This document shows positions 1-7,596 of a stretch of 64,000 bases of DNA, piece by piece. How positions within the stretch are numbered: position 1 is the stretch's first letter; each line of letters opens with the position of its first letter. The position numbers and the translations under genes were made by a program. The DNA is from Blastocatellia bacterium (lineage in GTDB: Bacteria > Acidobacteriota > Blastocatellia > UBA7656 > JADIYM01): the NCBI GenBank assembly GCA_021463145.1, contig JAJTWZ010000004.1, positions 62,001 to 126,000 of the forward strand. The letters are read 5' to 3'. The notes beneath the pieces were generated by a model. The model was not told where the DNA came from and ran no database searches. It saw only the letters and a program-made list of their open reading frames with translations.

Positions 1-383
1 GCCGGATCGGCCCGTTCGCGCGGATCCGTCCTGGGACGGAGCTCGGCGCCGGCGTCCACATTGGAAACTTCGTGGAAGTGAAGAACTCTGTGCTCGGCGC
101 GGGCGCGAAGGCGAACCACTTGACGTATCTCGGCGATGCCGAGGTCGGTGCGAATTCGAACATCGGCGCCGGGACCGTGACGTGCAACTACGACGGTAAG
201 AACAAGCACCGCACGACGATTGGGGAGCGGGTGTACATCGGGAGCGACACGATGCTCGTGGCGCCGGTGACCGTCGGCGACGGTGCGAAGACGGGGGCTG
301 GATCCGTCGTGACGAAGGACGTCGAGCCGGACACGCTCGTGGTGGGGGTGCCGGCGCGCGTCGTCCCGAAACCGAATTCCTGA
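1..383 (+). CDS. glmU: GlmU C-terminus (bifunctional UDP-GlcNAc pyrophosphorylase / GlcN-1-P acetyltransferase), 5' truncated by window
   Basis: Only the last 127 or so codons are present, read in the frame beginning at base 3. They show the left-handed beta-helix of hexapeptide repeats of the acetyltransferase domain. Residues typical of the GlmU active site are visible: the [12 protein letters not shown] segment, then [19 protein letters not shown], then [11 protein letters not shown]. GlmU acetylates glucosamine-1-phosphate and uridylylates the product to give UDP-GlcNAc for peptidoglycan and LPS. The gene lies upstream of glmS, the enzyme that opens the same pathway, which supports the call. 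The last 11 codons and stop are part of a 112-bp sequence repeated upstream of glmS. Confidence 0.95.
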   Translation, partial: RIGPFARIRPGTELGAGVHIGNFVEVKNSVLGAGAKANHLTYLGDAEVGANSNIGAGTVTCNYDGKNKHRTTIGERVYIGSDTMLVAPVTVGDGAKTGAGSVVTKDVEPDTLVVGVPARVVPKPNS

Positions 384-460
384 GCTCCGCGTCCTCTGCG
401 TTATCCGGGCGGTCTCACCGAGAAACTCGTGCCGACGGCCGGGTTACCCGCAGAGGCGCA
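349..460 (+). repeat. 112-bp direct repeat, copy 1 (covers glmU 3' end)
   Basis: This stretch aligns without gaps to 2509-2620, exactly 2160 bases downstream. I count 22 mismatches in 112 positions by eye, about 80 % identity. It spans the last codons and stop of glmU plus 77 bases downstream. Similarity ends sharply after a shared CAGA(G/T)GCGCA. Confidence 0.85.
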
Positions 461-914
461 CCGACGCGCGCTTTCTTGTCGAAGCGGAGTGGGCGCATTT
501 TCACGGGAAGTGCGTTCGGGATACTTGCCCACGTCAAGTGTTCGGATGACAGACGAATGAATCCTGTTGGATCGGATGCTACCCGACTTCTCTGGTCAGA
601 ACTCTGGAGGGACCGGGTCGAGGCAGAGAGTGTGCCTGGAACGACCATATATGCCACGAGCCGGGTGAAGGGATTTCTGACAAGCAATGACGGCGGCGAC
701 AGGAGGCAGGATGAAAGAATTAACGAAGAAACGCTAAACAGGGCCGATGCGAGCGTTAAGCCAAGTGTGGACGCGGCATCTGGCTAAGCGCATGCTAAGT
801 ACTAAGCGAAACAGGATCGGTATGATCCTCAGTCAGATCACGGTCGGAGGCCCAATCTGTGCCACAGCATTCGAGACTGACGGCACATAATTTCGGCTTC
901 TTCGAGCCTCTTCC
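461..914. other. Non-coding stretch inside the glmU-glmS island
   Basis: I find no convincing gene, RNA or promoter here. Short open frames exist on both strands but have no start signal or family-like sequence. The stretch looks more A/T-rich than its surroundings, for example around 712-745, which suggests a different origin from the flanking genes. Confidence 0.5.
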
Positions 915-1133
915 TTACTTCGCCTTCTTGAGCGTCGCCGGTTGGCCCTTGCGGCCTATCGGGATAATCGTCCCGCCCGCCAGGCGGACTTGAACCATCG
1001 CCCCGTCCGGAATCGGAATCGGCTCTTTCGGCGATTCGGACCTGGGACTGGTCGGCCTACGAAAGGTCCCTATCAAGAGCCCCTGCAATCTCGGGTCCGA
1101 AGGACTGATCGTTCCTAGTGTAAACTTCGCCAT
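915..1133 (-). CDS. Small hypothetical protein (72 aa)
   Basis: The frame opens with ATG at 1133, with a GGAGAG motif about 9 bases upstream. It encodes a basic, proline-rich 72-residue protein with no signal peptide or membrane segment. A central stretch, PIPDGAMVQVRLAGGTIIPIG, could form beta strands, and the C-terminus is lysine-rich (TLKKAK). I do not recognise a family. It lies in the island between glmU and glmS, on the opposite strand to both. A competing frame overlaps it from upstream, so reality as a gene is uncertain. Confidence 0.45.
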   Translation of the reverse strand: MAKFTLGTISPSDPRLQGLLIGTFRRPTSPRSESPKEPIPIPDGAMVQVRLAGGTIIPIGRKGQPATLKKAK

Positions 1134-1294
1134 TAGGGTCTTCTCTCCAGTTGTTTTCGGCCATCTCGACGTGCGCATCCTGCCAACTTCGCCCGCCAGA
1201 TGACAGTTGCATAGAATACGACTCGGGTTCCAGCGTTACAAGTACCGTTAGCTGTCCGACGTCGAGCATTGAGTAGCGGCCTCCGGCCCGGAGA

Positions 1295-1353
1295 GCCAGC
1301 GACAGGCCGGTCGTGCGGTCCACGTGGCACGTGACGGCCGGCCCTTCGCTGGC
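1295..1353. repeat. Inverted repeat with CACGTG-containing loop
   Basis: The arms at 1295-1310 and 1338-1353 are complementary except at two central positions (GCCAGCGACAGGCCGG against its mirror). The 27-base loop contains two overlapping CACGTG-type palindromes (CCACGTGGCACGTG). This could form a large stem-loop. No T-tract follows on either strand, so I do not call it a terminator. Confidence 0.55.
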
Positions 1354-1425
1354 GCTCCGGGTACGCCTCGCCAAGACCGTCCGTCGCGGTAGCCGCCAGC
1401 GCCAGTCTTGCTTCGCGTCAACTGA

Positions 1426-1489
1426 TGTCGCGAAGAAAGCGCGTCCCAGGGCAAGGCCGCAGAGGCTTGTCGCGAAGGAAGCCTGTCCC
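1426..1489. repeat. 22-bp direct repeat, two copies 42 bp apart
   Basis: TGTCGCGAAG(A/G)AAGC is followed by a near-identical tail ending GTCCC in both copies, at 1426-1447 and 1468-1489. They match at 19 of 22 positions. This is the source of a spurious internal repeat in the minus-strand translation. Confidence 0.6.
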
Positions 1490-1499
1490 CAAGAAACTC

Positions 1500-2051
1500 T
1501 CAATAGCGAGGAGCCCCAGGCCATCGCTCGAGCGGGGACAGGTAGGAATCACAAGCGCCCTCAAGCATCACGACCGAAGCCTCAGAGGGATAGACCCGTA
1601 GCACCTGCCGCGAAACAAGGGCAAACCAGAGCGCAGCACCAGTCGCGTATGTACCGATGAGCCAGGCTGCTAGAGAGGGCGCACAAAGTCGCGGCGATGT
1701 GATTGCAAGTGAGGTGGCGATCGAAGCAAGCCCGAAGGCACCAGCAATCAAGGCATACAATCTCGGCCCGTCGCGGCGAACTCGGTGAGAATCGCATAGA
1801 GGAAGCTCAACAAGCGGCATCTGTCCCGTGAATCGCTCGCTAAGATAGCTCACGATCGAAGTAGCCGGAAAGAAGAGACGTGCTTTGAGACCGTGAGGCC
1901 GATAGCTGAAGATCCGATGAACGGCTCGATTACCGTTCGAAGGCGAATGACATTGGACGCATCGATCCGGAATGCAGGCACCAGGTTCAACCACAAGTAG
2001 GTCGCCGTACTTCCAGACGGACTTTGGGATTGGGCCAGATGTGAAGAGCAT
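1500..2051 (-). CDS. Hypothetical membrane protein with CxxC motif
   Basis: The 183-residue product begins at an ATG at 2051; a TTG at 2087 would add 12 residues. It carries GDLLVVEPGACIPDRCVQCHS near the N-terminus, a CxxC pair typical of a widespread uncharacterised membrane family. Next come a Tyr/Arg-rich loop, the sequence VELPLCDSHRVRR, and two hydrophobic segments around residues 100-117 and 127-145. The C-terminus, beginning VMLEGACDSYL, also fits that family as I know it. Function is unknown. It lies inside the repeat-flanked island between glmU and glmS and points away from glmS, so it does not look like part of their operon. Gene reality is fairly sure, the start is not. Confidence 0.7.
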   Translation of the reverse strand: MLFTSGPIPKSVWKYGDLLVVEPGACIPDRCVQCHSPSNGNRAVHRIFSYRPHGLKARLFFPATSIVSYLSERFTGQMPLVELPLCDSHRVRRDGPRLYALIAGAFGLASIATSLAITSPRLCAPSLAAWLIGTYATGAALWFALVSRQVLRVYPSEASVVMLEGACDSYLSPLERWPGAPRY

Positions 2052-2508
2052 ACGTGGAAGCGCGAGCCTGGGGTGGTCGAACGACAAGCATCAGCGGGCG
2101 GGCGCAACGGCGTCAAGGAGAATCGTCGAAGTCTCGCTGCGCGCGCTGGATCGCATCGGGCGGGCGCGATCGGGGCGCCGAGGCGGCCGGGGAAGCGGGC
2201 GTAGGTCAGGGCTGCGTTACGTTCGATCGCGGGGCGCCCAACGCTCAGGCGATCGAACGTAATGCTCTTGTCGCATGATCGCTGACACGACGGCTCCGCG
2301 GTCCGCGTACATCCGCGGCTGAGCTGTCCAGGTAGTTCTACTGCACAGGGCTCGAGCGACGACTTCGAGTCGTGACTCGTGTCCTCGTGCAGGCGGTTTC
2401 GCGTCGCGCCAGCCGGACAACAGCGACCAGGAATGTCGCATCGAAAGCCGTGAATACGGGGAGGAGAGGTAGCCAAGGAGAGGAGGGGGGCACCGACGTT
2501 GCCTGCTT
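2052..2508. other. Non-coding stretch of the island, with stem-loops
   Basis: No gene is supported between the membrane-protein start and the second 112-bp repeat. The stretch contains a strong stem-loop at 2217-2262 and a small one at 2359-2373 (ACGACT-TCG-AGTCGT). Long open frames that cross it are antisense to glmS and not gene-like. Confidence 0.5.
2217..2262. repeat. Perfect 14-bp inverted repeat (stem-loop)
   Basis: TTACGTTCGATCGC at 2217-2230 is the exact reverse complement of 2249-2262. The stem extends to 17 bp with one mismatch. The 18-base loop itself holds the palindrome GGGCGCCC. It sits about 165 bp upstream of the minus-strand membrane-protein start. It could be an operator, a boundary of the island or a terminator; there is no T-tract. 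Confidence 0.65.
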
Positions 2509-2620
2509 TGCCGGCGCGGGCGGTCCCGAAGCCGAAAGCCTGAGCTCCGCGTCCTTAGCGCGATCCCTGCGGCCTCTGCGAAAAGCTCGTGCGAACGGCC
2601 GGGTTTCTCGCAGATGCGCA
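2509..2620 (+). repeat. 112-bp direct repeat, copy 2 (relic of glmU 3' end)
   Basis: This matches 349-460 without gaps. In the frame of glmU it reads PARAVPKPKA followed by a stop, against [10 protein letters not shown] and stop in the real gene. It is therefore a decayed copy of the glmU C-terminal codons, not an unrelated repeat. Upstream of 2509 the similarity disappears. Confidence 0.8.
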
Positions 2621-2650
2621 GGGAATTCGCAGAGTCGCGGAGAGGAGCTC
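2542..2650. repeat. Long imperfect palindrome ending in GAGCTC
   Basis: The element begins and ends with GAGCTC (2542-2547 and 2645-2650). Its arms of roughly 45 bases are imperfectly complementary and built from CTCTGCG/CGCAGAG-type units. The inner part pairs CTCTGCGAAAA with a downstream TTTCTCGCAGA, closing on a loop around GTGCGAACGGCC. Copy 1 near 382-460 has the left arm, loop and only the start of the right arm. This looks like a mobile-type palindromic intergenic repeat. Confidence 0.6.
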
Positions 2651-2726
2651 GACCAGGCCACTCCCTCCGCCTTCCGTGCATCCTGCCCCGGGCACACCAT
2701 CCCCAATTCGTCCCCGGAGCCCCTGA

Positions 2727-2756
2727 TTGTCCGCAGTCTTGCCGCTGTGGTACGGT
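2727..2756 (+). promoter_or_regulatory. Candidate sigma-70-type promoter of glmS
   Basis: TTGTCC (2727-2732) and TACGGT (2751-2756) are separated by 18 bases. The -10 sits in TGTGGTACGGTC, which is the same word found at the -10 of the promoter at 51818-51846. The glmS ribosome-binding site follows at about 2774. Confidence 0.45.
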
Positions 2757-2789
2757 CAGCGGTTCTCGCGAACGGAGGAACCCGGTCCA

Positions 2790-4667
2790 ATGTGTGGAAT
2801 CGTCGGCTACGTCGGTGGAAAGCAGGTCGTGCCCGTAATCATCGAAGGACTGAAGAAGCTCGAGTATCGCGGCTACGATTCGGCTGGAATCGCGGTCGTC
2901 GACGATGCGGGCGGGATGGACGTCCGGCGGGCCGAGGGCAAGCTCCGGAACCTCGAGGAGGCGCTCAGGCTCAAGCCGCTCGACGGTGTGTACGGGCTCG
3001 GACACACCCGCTGGGCCACACACGGCCGTCCGACGGAAGAGAACGCGCATCCGCACCGCGACTGCACCAGACGGCTCGTCGTCGTCCACAACGGCATCAT
3101 CGAGAACTATCTTCAGATCAAGCGGCAGCTCATCGACGAGGGCCACACGTTCGTCACCGAAACCGACACGGAAGTCATCGCGCATCTGGTCGAGAAGTAT
3201 TCGTACCGAATCCAGGAGGGAGAGCCACGGCCTCCACTGGAAAACGCTGTCCGCCGCGCCGCCGAGTACATGAAGGGCCTCTATGCTTTCGCCATCCTCT
3301 CCGCGGACGAACCGGAGAAGATCGTTGCCGTCCGCAAGGGGCCGCCCGTCGTGATCGGTCTTGGTCAGGACGAGTACTTCGTCGCTTCGGACGTCCCGGC
3401 AATCCTCTACCACACCCGCGACATTTTCTATCTTGGCGACAACGAGATCGTCACGCTCACGCGCTCGGGCGCGGAGGTGAGCGATTTCGAAGGCAACGCC
3501 GTCACTCCGGTCGTCCAGCGGATCACCTGGGATCCGATCATGGCGGAGAAGGGTGGCTTCAAGCATTTCATGCTGAAAGAGATCTACGAGCAACCGCGCG
3601 CGGTCCGCGATACGGTTGCCGGCAGGGTCTCGCTCGATACGGGCAGCATCTTCCTTGCGGACGTCCACATCTCGGAGGAAACGCTTCGATCGATCCGTAA
3701 CATCAAGATCGTCGCGTGCGGAACGAGCTGGCACGCCGCGCTCGCGGGCAAGTACCTCATCGAGGGTTTTGCGAGAATACCGGTCGAAGTCGAGTACGCC
3801 TCCGAGTTCCGGTATCGCGATCCCATCCTCGACGACAAAACCCTGACCATCGCCATCACGCAGTCCGGCGAAACGGCCGATACGATAGCGGCGGTCCGTG
3901 AAGCGAAGGACAAGCACTCGAAAATTCTTGCGATCTGCAACGTCGTCGGGTCGATGGTAACTCGCGAAGCGGACGGCGCCATCATCACGCACGCCGGCCC
4001 GGAGATCGGCGTCGCGTCGACCAAGGCCTTCACTTCGCAGCTCGTAGTGCTATACCTGCTGGGCCTTTACCTGGCGCAGGTGCGCGACCAGCTCACGGCG
4101 GATGAACGGAGGAAGCACGTCGAGGAACTGCTCGAGGTGCCTCTGAAGATGGAACAGCTGCTCGGTCACGACGACGAGTTGGAGCCGATCGCGAAGGAAT
4201 TCTCTCGAGCGTCGGACTTCCTCTATCTCGGTCGCGGGATCAACTTCCCGATCGCGCTCGAAGGCGCGCTCAAGTTGAAGGAGATCAGCTACATCCACGC
4301 GGAGGGCTACCCCGCGGGCGAGATGAAGCACGGGCCGAACGCGCTCATCGACGAGACGCTGCCTATCGTCGTAATTGCGACGCGCGAGAAGGGGAACAGG
4401 AATTCGGAACTGCTCTACGAAAAGACGCTGTCGAACATCACGGAAGTGAAGGCCCGCGAGGGTAAGGTGCTTGCGATCGTTACCGAGGGCGACACTGAGG
4501 TTGCGGAGCTCGTAGACCACGTGGTCGAAGTGCCGGCGACGACCGAGATGCTCTCGGCCGTGCTGTCGATCGTCCCTCTGCAGCTGCTCGCGTACCACAT
4601 TGCGGTGCGGCGCGGTTGTGATGTCGATCAGCCTCGCAACCTGGCTAAGTCGGTAACGGTGGAGTGA
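2790..4667 (+). CDS. glmS: Glutamine--fructose-6-phosphate aminotransferase (isomerizing)
   Basis: This 625-residue enzyme makes glucosamine-6-phosphate from fructose-6-phosphate and glutamine, the first step toward UDP-GlcNAc. The start is fixed by MCGIVGYVG: the cysteine after Met is the N-terminal nucleophile of class II glutamine amidotransferases. A GGAGGAA site lies 9 bases upstream. The N-terminal domain shows [16 protein letters not shown] and HNGIIENY. Two SIS sugar-phosphate isomerase domains follow, with CGTSWHA and QSGETADT in the first. The C-terminus [15 protein letters not shown] is the family hallmark. Length is slightly above the usual 610. It works directly with GlmU, encoded upstream across the island. 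No glmS-ribozyme-like leader was seen. Confidence 0.97.
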   Translation: MCGIVGYVGGKQVVPVIIEGLKKLEYRGYDSAGIAVVDDAGGMDVRRAEGKLRNLEEALRLKPLDGVYGLGHTRWATHGRPTEENAHPHRDCTRRLVVVHNGIIENYLQIKRQLIDEGHTFVTETDTEVIAHLVEKYSYRIQEGEPRPPLENAVRRAAEYMKGLYAFAILSADEPEKIVAVRKGPPVVIGLGQDEYFVASDVPAILYHTRDIFYLGDNEIVTLTRSGAEVSDFEGNAVTPVVQRITWDPIMAEKGGFKHFMLKEIYEQPRAVRDTVAGRVSLDTGSIFLADVHISEETLRSIRNIKIVACGTSWHAALAGKYLIEGFARIPVEVEYASEFRYRDPILDDKTLTIAITQSGETADTIAAVREAKDKHSKILAICNVVGSMVTREADGAIITHAGPEIGVASTKAFTSQLVVLYLLGLYLAQVRDQLTADERRKHVEELLEVPLKMEQLLGHDDELEPIAKEFSRASDFLYLGRGINFPIALEGALKLKEISYIHAEGYPAGEMKHGPNALIDETLPIVVIATREKGNRNSELLYEKTLSNITEVKAREGKVLAIVTEGDTEVAELVDHVVEVPATTEMLSAVLSIVPLQLLAYHIAVRRGCDVDQPRNLAKSVTVE

Positions 4668-4750
4668 ACCGGATGCCCGCGGCGTGACGGTTGGGCGGCG
4701 CCGTGCTGTCCTGGTCGCGCAGAGAATCGGGCGGCGTTCGCTCGATCCGT

Positions 4751-5419
4751 TCAGTCGTTCGAAGCCGAGTCGGCTCCGCGATTCAGTTTGTCGACGAGAG
4801 CGCGAAGCTCGCGAAGGTTCCCCACGCGCCAGCGCGCGCGAACATCTGGCGCGACTCCGGGACGCACCATCTGAACTGTAGGCATGCCGAGGCTGGCTCC
4901 TGCGGCGATCTCGGATTCGGGGTTGTCTCCGACTACGAGGACTTCGGAAGCGGGCCATCCGTTCCGGTACAGGAGGTCTTCGAAAATCCGCAGCTTGCCA
5001 GCGCGCGAGATGGCGTCCAGGTCGTCGACGATCACCTCCACAAATCGGTCTCGAATTCCCAACGCGTCGATTTTGCTTTCCTGAAATGCCCGGAAACCTG
5101 TCGTAACCAGGAGCAGGGGGACTTCGAAGTCGTGCAGTTCGGTGAGGTCGCCGTAGCCGTGGAGTGGTCCTGGCATTCGAAGCGCCCGGAATGCGTCGCA
5201 ACCGGCTCTGGTCATCGATTCCGAAAAACCGTGCCGGGCTGCAACCTCGTCGAACGCAAGGCGCCAAATGTCCTCGAGCGCCGCGTCGAGTCCGTCGCCA
5301 TCGAACGGGCCGACGCCTGCGCTCCGGATTGCGGCGATTACCGGCTCGAGGAAGGAAACTCCGGCCTCTTCCGGGGCAGCGAGGCACTTGTCGAGGTCAA
5401 ATACGATTGCTCGCAACAT
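4751..5419 (-). CDS. HAD-superfamily hydrolase
   Basis: The 222-residue protein starts at ATG 5419 with GGAG upstream. Motif I is FDLDKCL, so both aspartates of DxD are present but the usual Thr after them is replaced by Cys. A cap region follows (residues 15-90), then LLVTTGF (motif II), a lysine in SRAGKLRIFED (motif III region), and GDNPESEIAAG as motif IV, which binds Mg. The order fits small phosphatases of the phosphoglycolate phosphatase/pyrophosphatase PpaX kind. The substrate cannot be told. It converges on glmS, with 83 bp between. Confidence 0.85.
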   Translation of the reverse strand: MLRAIVFDLDKCLAAPEEAGVSFLEPVIAAIRSAGVGPFDGDGLDAALEDIWRLAFDEVAARHGFSESMTRAGCDAFRALRMPGPLHGYGDLTELHDFEVPLLLVTTGFRAFQESKIDALGIRDRFVEVIVDDLDAISRAGKLRIFEDLLYRNGWPASEVLVVGDNPESEIAAGASLGMPTVQMVRPGVAPDVRARWRVGNLRELRALVDKLNRGADSASND

Positions 5420-5463
5420 CGGGGGTTCTCCGCGGACGAGTCTCGCCGGTTCCGCCAAAGGCT

Positions 5464-5507
5464 GTCCAGACGGGTGGCGATTGGAAGCGCGTTGTACTAG
5501 TCTGGAC
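5464..5507. promoter_or_regulatory. Inverted repeat in divergent promoter region (possible operator)
   Basis: GTCCAGAC (5464-5471) and GTCTGGAC (5500-5507) are perfect mirror arms separated by 28 bases. They lie between the divergently transcribed HAD hydrolase and septoil-knot genes, where a shared regulator could bind. Function is inferred only from position. Confidence 0.35.
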
Positions 5508-5621
5508 TGCAGTCAGGGTTTCGTTGGCCAATCGAGGCCGCCGCTTCGCTTTCGTCCGAACGCTTGCGCTCGCAGGACATCTGGGGGACGGAAGAGCGGA
5601 AAACCGAATGGAGGAATACAC

Positions 5622-5975
5622 GTGAAACGCACCTTCGTCATCATTGCGTCCATAGTCATCCTCGTCTGCGCGACGGCTCCCATGCGGGCGGACAGTTCGC
5701 GCGATGAAGTCGGCGCAGGGGCTTCTTTCGCTGCTGTCCGGCCGGCTCCGTGCAACCTGAAGGGAAAGGTCCAGTTCGTGGACTCGTTTCCGGATTACAA
5801 AATTCAGATCGTCGATTCGTTCCCGGATATCAAGGTCCAGAAGGTAAGTTCGTTTCCGGACGATCCCGGCGAGTGGCAGATCGTGGATTCTTTTCCTGAT
5901 TTCAAGGTCCAGGTCGTTGACTCGTTTCCCGATCTGAAGGTGCAGTACGTGGATTCGTTTCCGGGTTGTCCGTAG
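5622..5975 (+). CDS. Secreted 7(1) septoil-knot-type repeat protein
   Basis: Translation starts at GTG 5622, with GGAGG at 5610-5614. The 117-residue product has a signal peptide (MKRTFVIIASIVILVC, cleavage probably near residues 23-25). The rest is six tandem units of about 10-13 residues based on K-V-Q-x-V-D-S-F-P-D. The third unit is longer (SSFPDDPGEWQ). I recall this pattern as the 7(1) septoil knot domain family, widespread and of unknown role; that assignment is from memory. The product should be exported and small. Two cysteines (in PAPCNLKG and at the C-terminal GCP) flank the repeats and could form a disulphide. Confidence 0.8.
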   Translation: MKRTFVIIASIVILVCATAPMRADSSRDEVGAGASFAAVRPAPCNLKGKVQFVDSFPDYKIQIVDSFPDIKVQKVSSFPDDPGEWQIVDSFPDFKVQVVDSFPDLKVQYVDSFPGCP

Positions 5976-5995
5976 TCGCCACGCTCGGCCCACTC

Positions 5996-6026
5996 GCGGT
6001 CAGTACCGCGAGCGACGGCGAGCGGG
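5996..6026 (+). repeat. Dispersed intergenic repeat, copy A
   Basis: The segment from GCGGTCAGTACCG to GAGCGGG matches the reverse complement of 10385-10416 at nearly every position. It contains a small hairpin, CGCGGT-CAGT-ACCGCG, at 5995-6010. It lies between convergent genes. The word GATCGATACCGCA also occurs in both gaps (6099-6111 and 10442-10454). Confidence 0.65.
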
Positions 6027-6113
6027 CGTGCCGTGCGGAGCGTGCTTCACCGACGCCGCGTAGTGCCGATCGCGGATGCAGCGTGGGTAAGGCCAACGGA
6101 TCGATACCGCACG

Positions 6114-6155
6114 CGACGATTCGCGGATGGACATCAGTCAATCCGCGAATCGTCG
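6114..6155. terminator. Stem-loop between convergent genes (bidirectional terminator candidate)
   Basis: CGACGATTCGCGGA at 6114-6127 is exactly complementary to 6142-6155, with a 14-base loop. The stem lies between the septoil-knot gene (ends 5975) and the minus-strand gene that ends at 6196. No clear T-tract follows, so termination is inferred from place and stem strength. Confidence 0.55.
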
Positions 6156-6195
6156 CCCCGGTTCCAGCGGCCTTGCTGCTGCGGGGCCGCGGCCG

Positions 6196-6825
6196 TTATG
6201 TGCCGGAGATCGGTACGACCTTGACCCTCGTGCCGCTGAAAGGACCTGAATCGACACCCTCGATGATTTCACCGTCTGGCGTGATGAAATCGACAACTGA
6301 ATCGGCCGCGAACGTTTCGCCGTCCGGCGACAGAGTGATCGCGCACCTGACGCGTACGCGGCCCGCGGGCGCCTTCGTCCCCGGATCGAATACGAACAAT
6401 TCGAAAGTGAGCTGGTAGGAGTTCTTCTTTCCGCTCCACACGCCGTGCGCCGGACTCTCGGTCTGCGTCGTGAGCAGGTCCGAAACCTCTGTGAAGGTGC
6501 CGTCGGACGAGAACGTCTGGTAAGCATTGAACGGCGGCAGCCCGCCCGCGGACGTCGGGATCGCGACGCGCCACGTGCCGGTCAATCCCTTCACCTTTGC
6601 GGTGGCCTCATTGGCTTCTTCCTCGGCGATTGGAATCGTTGTGATCGAAGTGGAATCGTTGTCCGCCAGCTGCGGCGGCGTGATAGCGACAGAACCTGAG
6701 AGCGCCCGGGCTCCCCAGTTACCGCGACCGCTCGATGCATCTTTCGACTGCGCCGGCGCCATCGTGATCGAACAGAGGACGATTGCCGCAACCGCGAGCG
6801 GCGAAAGAATCTTAGATCGGCACAT
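6196..6825 (-). CDS. Secreted hypothetical protein, beta-rich
   Basis: The 209-residue product starts at ATG 6825, with AAGGAG about 9 bases upstream. A signal peptide covers residues 1-25 (ILSPLAVAAIVLCSITMAPAQ). The mature part contains GTWRVAIP, FNAYQTFSSDGTFTEVSDLL, GVWSGKKNSYQLTFELFVFD and GPFSGTRVKVV. This resembles small secreted proteins that form one beta-barrel and often appear as hypothetical proteins. The role is unknown. It lies upstream of and divergent from the sigma-factor/kinase pair, so it may belong to the same signalling neighbourhood. Confidence 0.75.
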   Translation of the reverse strand: MCRSKILSPLAVAAIVLCSITMAPAQSKDASSGRGNWGARALSGSVAITPPQLADNDSTSITTIPIAEEEANEATAKVKGLTGTWRVAIPTSAGGLPPFNAYQTFSSDGTFTEVSDLLTTQTESPAHGVWSGKKNSYQLTFELFVFDPGTKAPAGRVRVRCAITLSPDGETFAADSVVDFITPDGEIIEGVDSGPFSGTRVKVVPISGT

Positions 6826-7008
6826 ATTCCCGTTCTCCTTCTTCTGACAGTTCTTCGTTCGGACGGGTTCGATCCGTCTTCACACCTAAAGGCGTCGCGC
6901 AACGGTCAGAAGGGTCACCGAAGCCCGAAAAATGTTTCCGGCGGGCGACCGGAGCCGGTGCCGGTGCTACTATCGCCGTAGTTCTCACTGACTCCCGGTT
7001 GTGCAGGC

Positions 7009-7596
7009 ATGCCGATGACGACGCCCTCTTCGAGCGAGGTCACTCAGTTGTTGCTGGCGTGGGGCCAGGGCGATGGCACGGCTCTGGACCGGCTCATGCC
7101 TCTCGTTTACGACGAGCTTCACCGGTTGGCGCGACGTCACATGGGTGGAGAGCGCGAAAACCACGTGCTCCAGACGACGGCGCTGGTCAACGAGGCATAC
7201 CTGCGGCTCATCGACGCAAGCCGTGTGCAATGGCAGAACCGTGCTCATTTCTTCGCCGTCTCGTCGCAGCTGATGCGTCGTGTGCTCGTCGACACCGCTC
7301 GTGCCCGAGATCGCGACAAACGCGGTGGCGGGAGGATCCAGGTATCGCTCAACGAATCCGTCGTTGGAGGGGCTGAGCAGCGTGCCGACCTGATAGCCCT
7401 CGACGATGCGCTCACGCTCCTCGAAAGAACGGACGAGCGGGCGAGCCGCGTAGTCGAAATGCGCTTCTTTGGCGGTCTCGAGAACGAAGAGGTGGCTGAG
7501 GCCGTCGGCGTGTCGGTCGAGACCGTGAAGCGCGACTGGCGGTGGGCGCGCGCCTGGCTGCTCAAGGAGCTCGGCGAGCCGGGTGAGGAACGGTGA
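7009..7596 (+). CDS. ECF-type RNA polymerase sigma factor (Acidobacteria-type)
   Basis: The 195-residue protein has a region 2 starting near LLLAWGQGDGTALDRLMPLVYDEL with RLARRHM, and region 4 with VEMRFFGGLENEEVAEAVGVS followed by VKRDWRWARAWL, the HTH that contacts the -35 box. The signature LQTTALVNEAYLRLI and the RRVLVDTARARDRDKRGGG linker are typical of the ECF subfamily of Acidobacteria and Planctomycetes (TIGR02999-like). Its stop overlaps the kinase start by 4 bases, so the two are translationally coupled. The pair probably forms one pathway in which the kinase controls the sigma factor; there is no anti-sigma factor gene here. An in-frame ATG at 7015 is a possible alternative start. 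Confidence 0.92.
   Translation: MPMTTPSSSEVTQLLLAWGQGDGTALDRLMPLVYDELHRLARRHMGGERENHVLQTTALVNEAYLRLIDASRVQWQNRAHFFAVSSQLMRRVLVDTARARDRDKRGGGRIQVSLNESVVGGAEQRADLIALDDALTLLERTDERASRVVEMRFFGGLENEEVAEAVGVSVETVKRDWRWARAWLLKELGEPGEER

Larger units (their letters stand above)
1134..1499. other. Probably non-coding spacer rich in repeats within the island
   Basis: A minus-strand open frame crosses this stretch, but its translation contains obvious repeat-derived sequence and runs into the better-supported gene at 915-1133 in another frame. What is clearly present is an inverted repeat at 1295-1353 and a 22-bp direct repeat at 1426-1489. I see no promoter or RNA gene. Confidence 0.4.

Noticed and set aside
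1057-1524. 155-codon minus-strand open frame in the island
   Set aside because: Its start half is repeat-derived and its end overlaps a better small gene in another frame; kept only as a possible alternative.
2052-2789. glmS ribozyme upstream of glmS
   Set aside because: No core matching the ribozyme was seen and it is known mainly from Firmicutes.
2217-3992. 591-codon minus-strand open frame over glmS
   Set aside because: It is the antisense shadow of glmS in a GC-rich genome; its translation is rich in Arg/Asp and has no family pattern.
4668-4750. Tn7-type insertion site after glmS
   Set aside because: The 83-bp gap shows no transposon ends or duplication; the island is on the other side of glmS.
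5268-5621. N-terminal extension of the septoil-knot gene
   Set aside because: The signal peptide begins at GTG 5622 after a good ribosome-binding site; upstream codons are antisense to the HAD gene.
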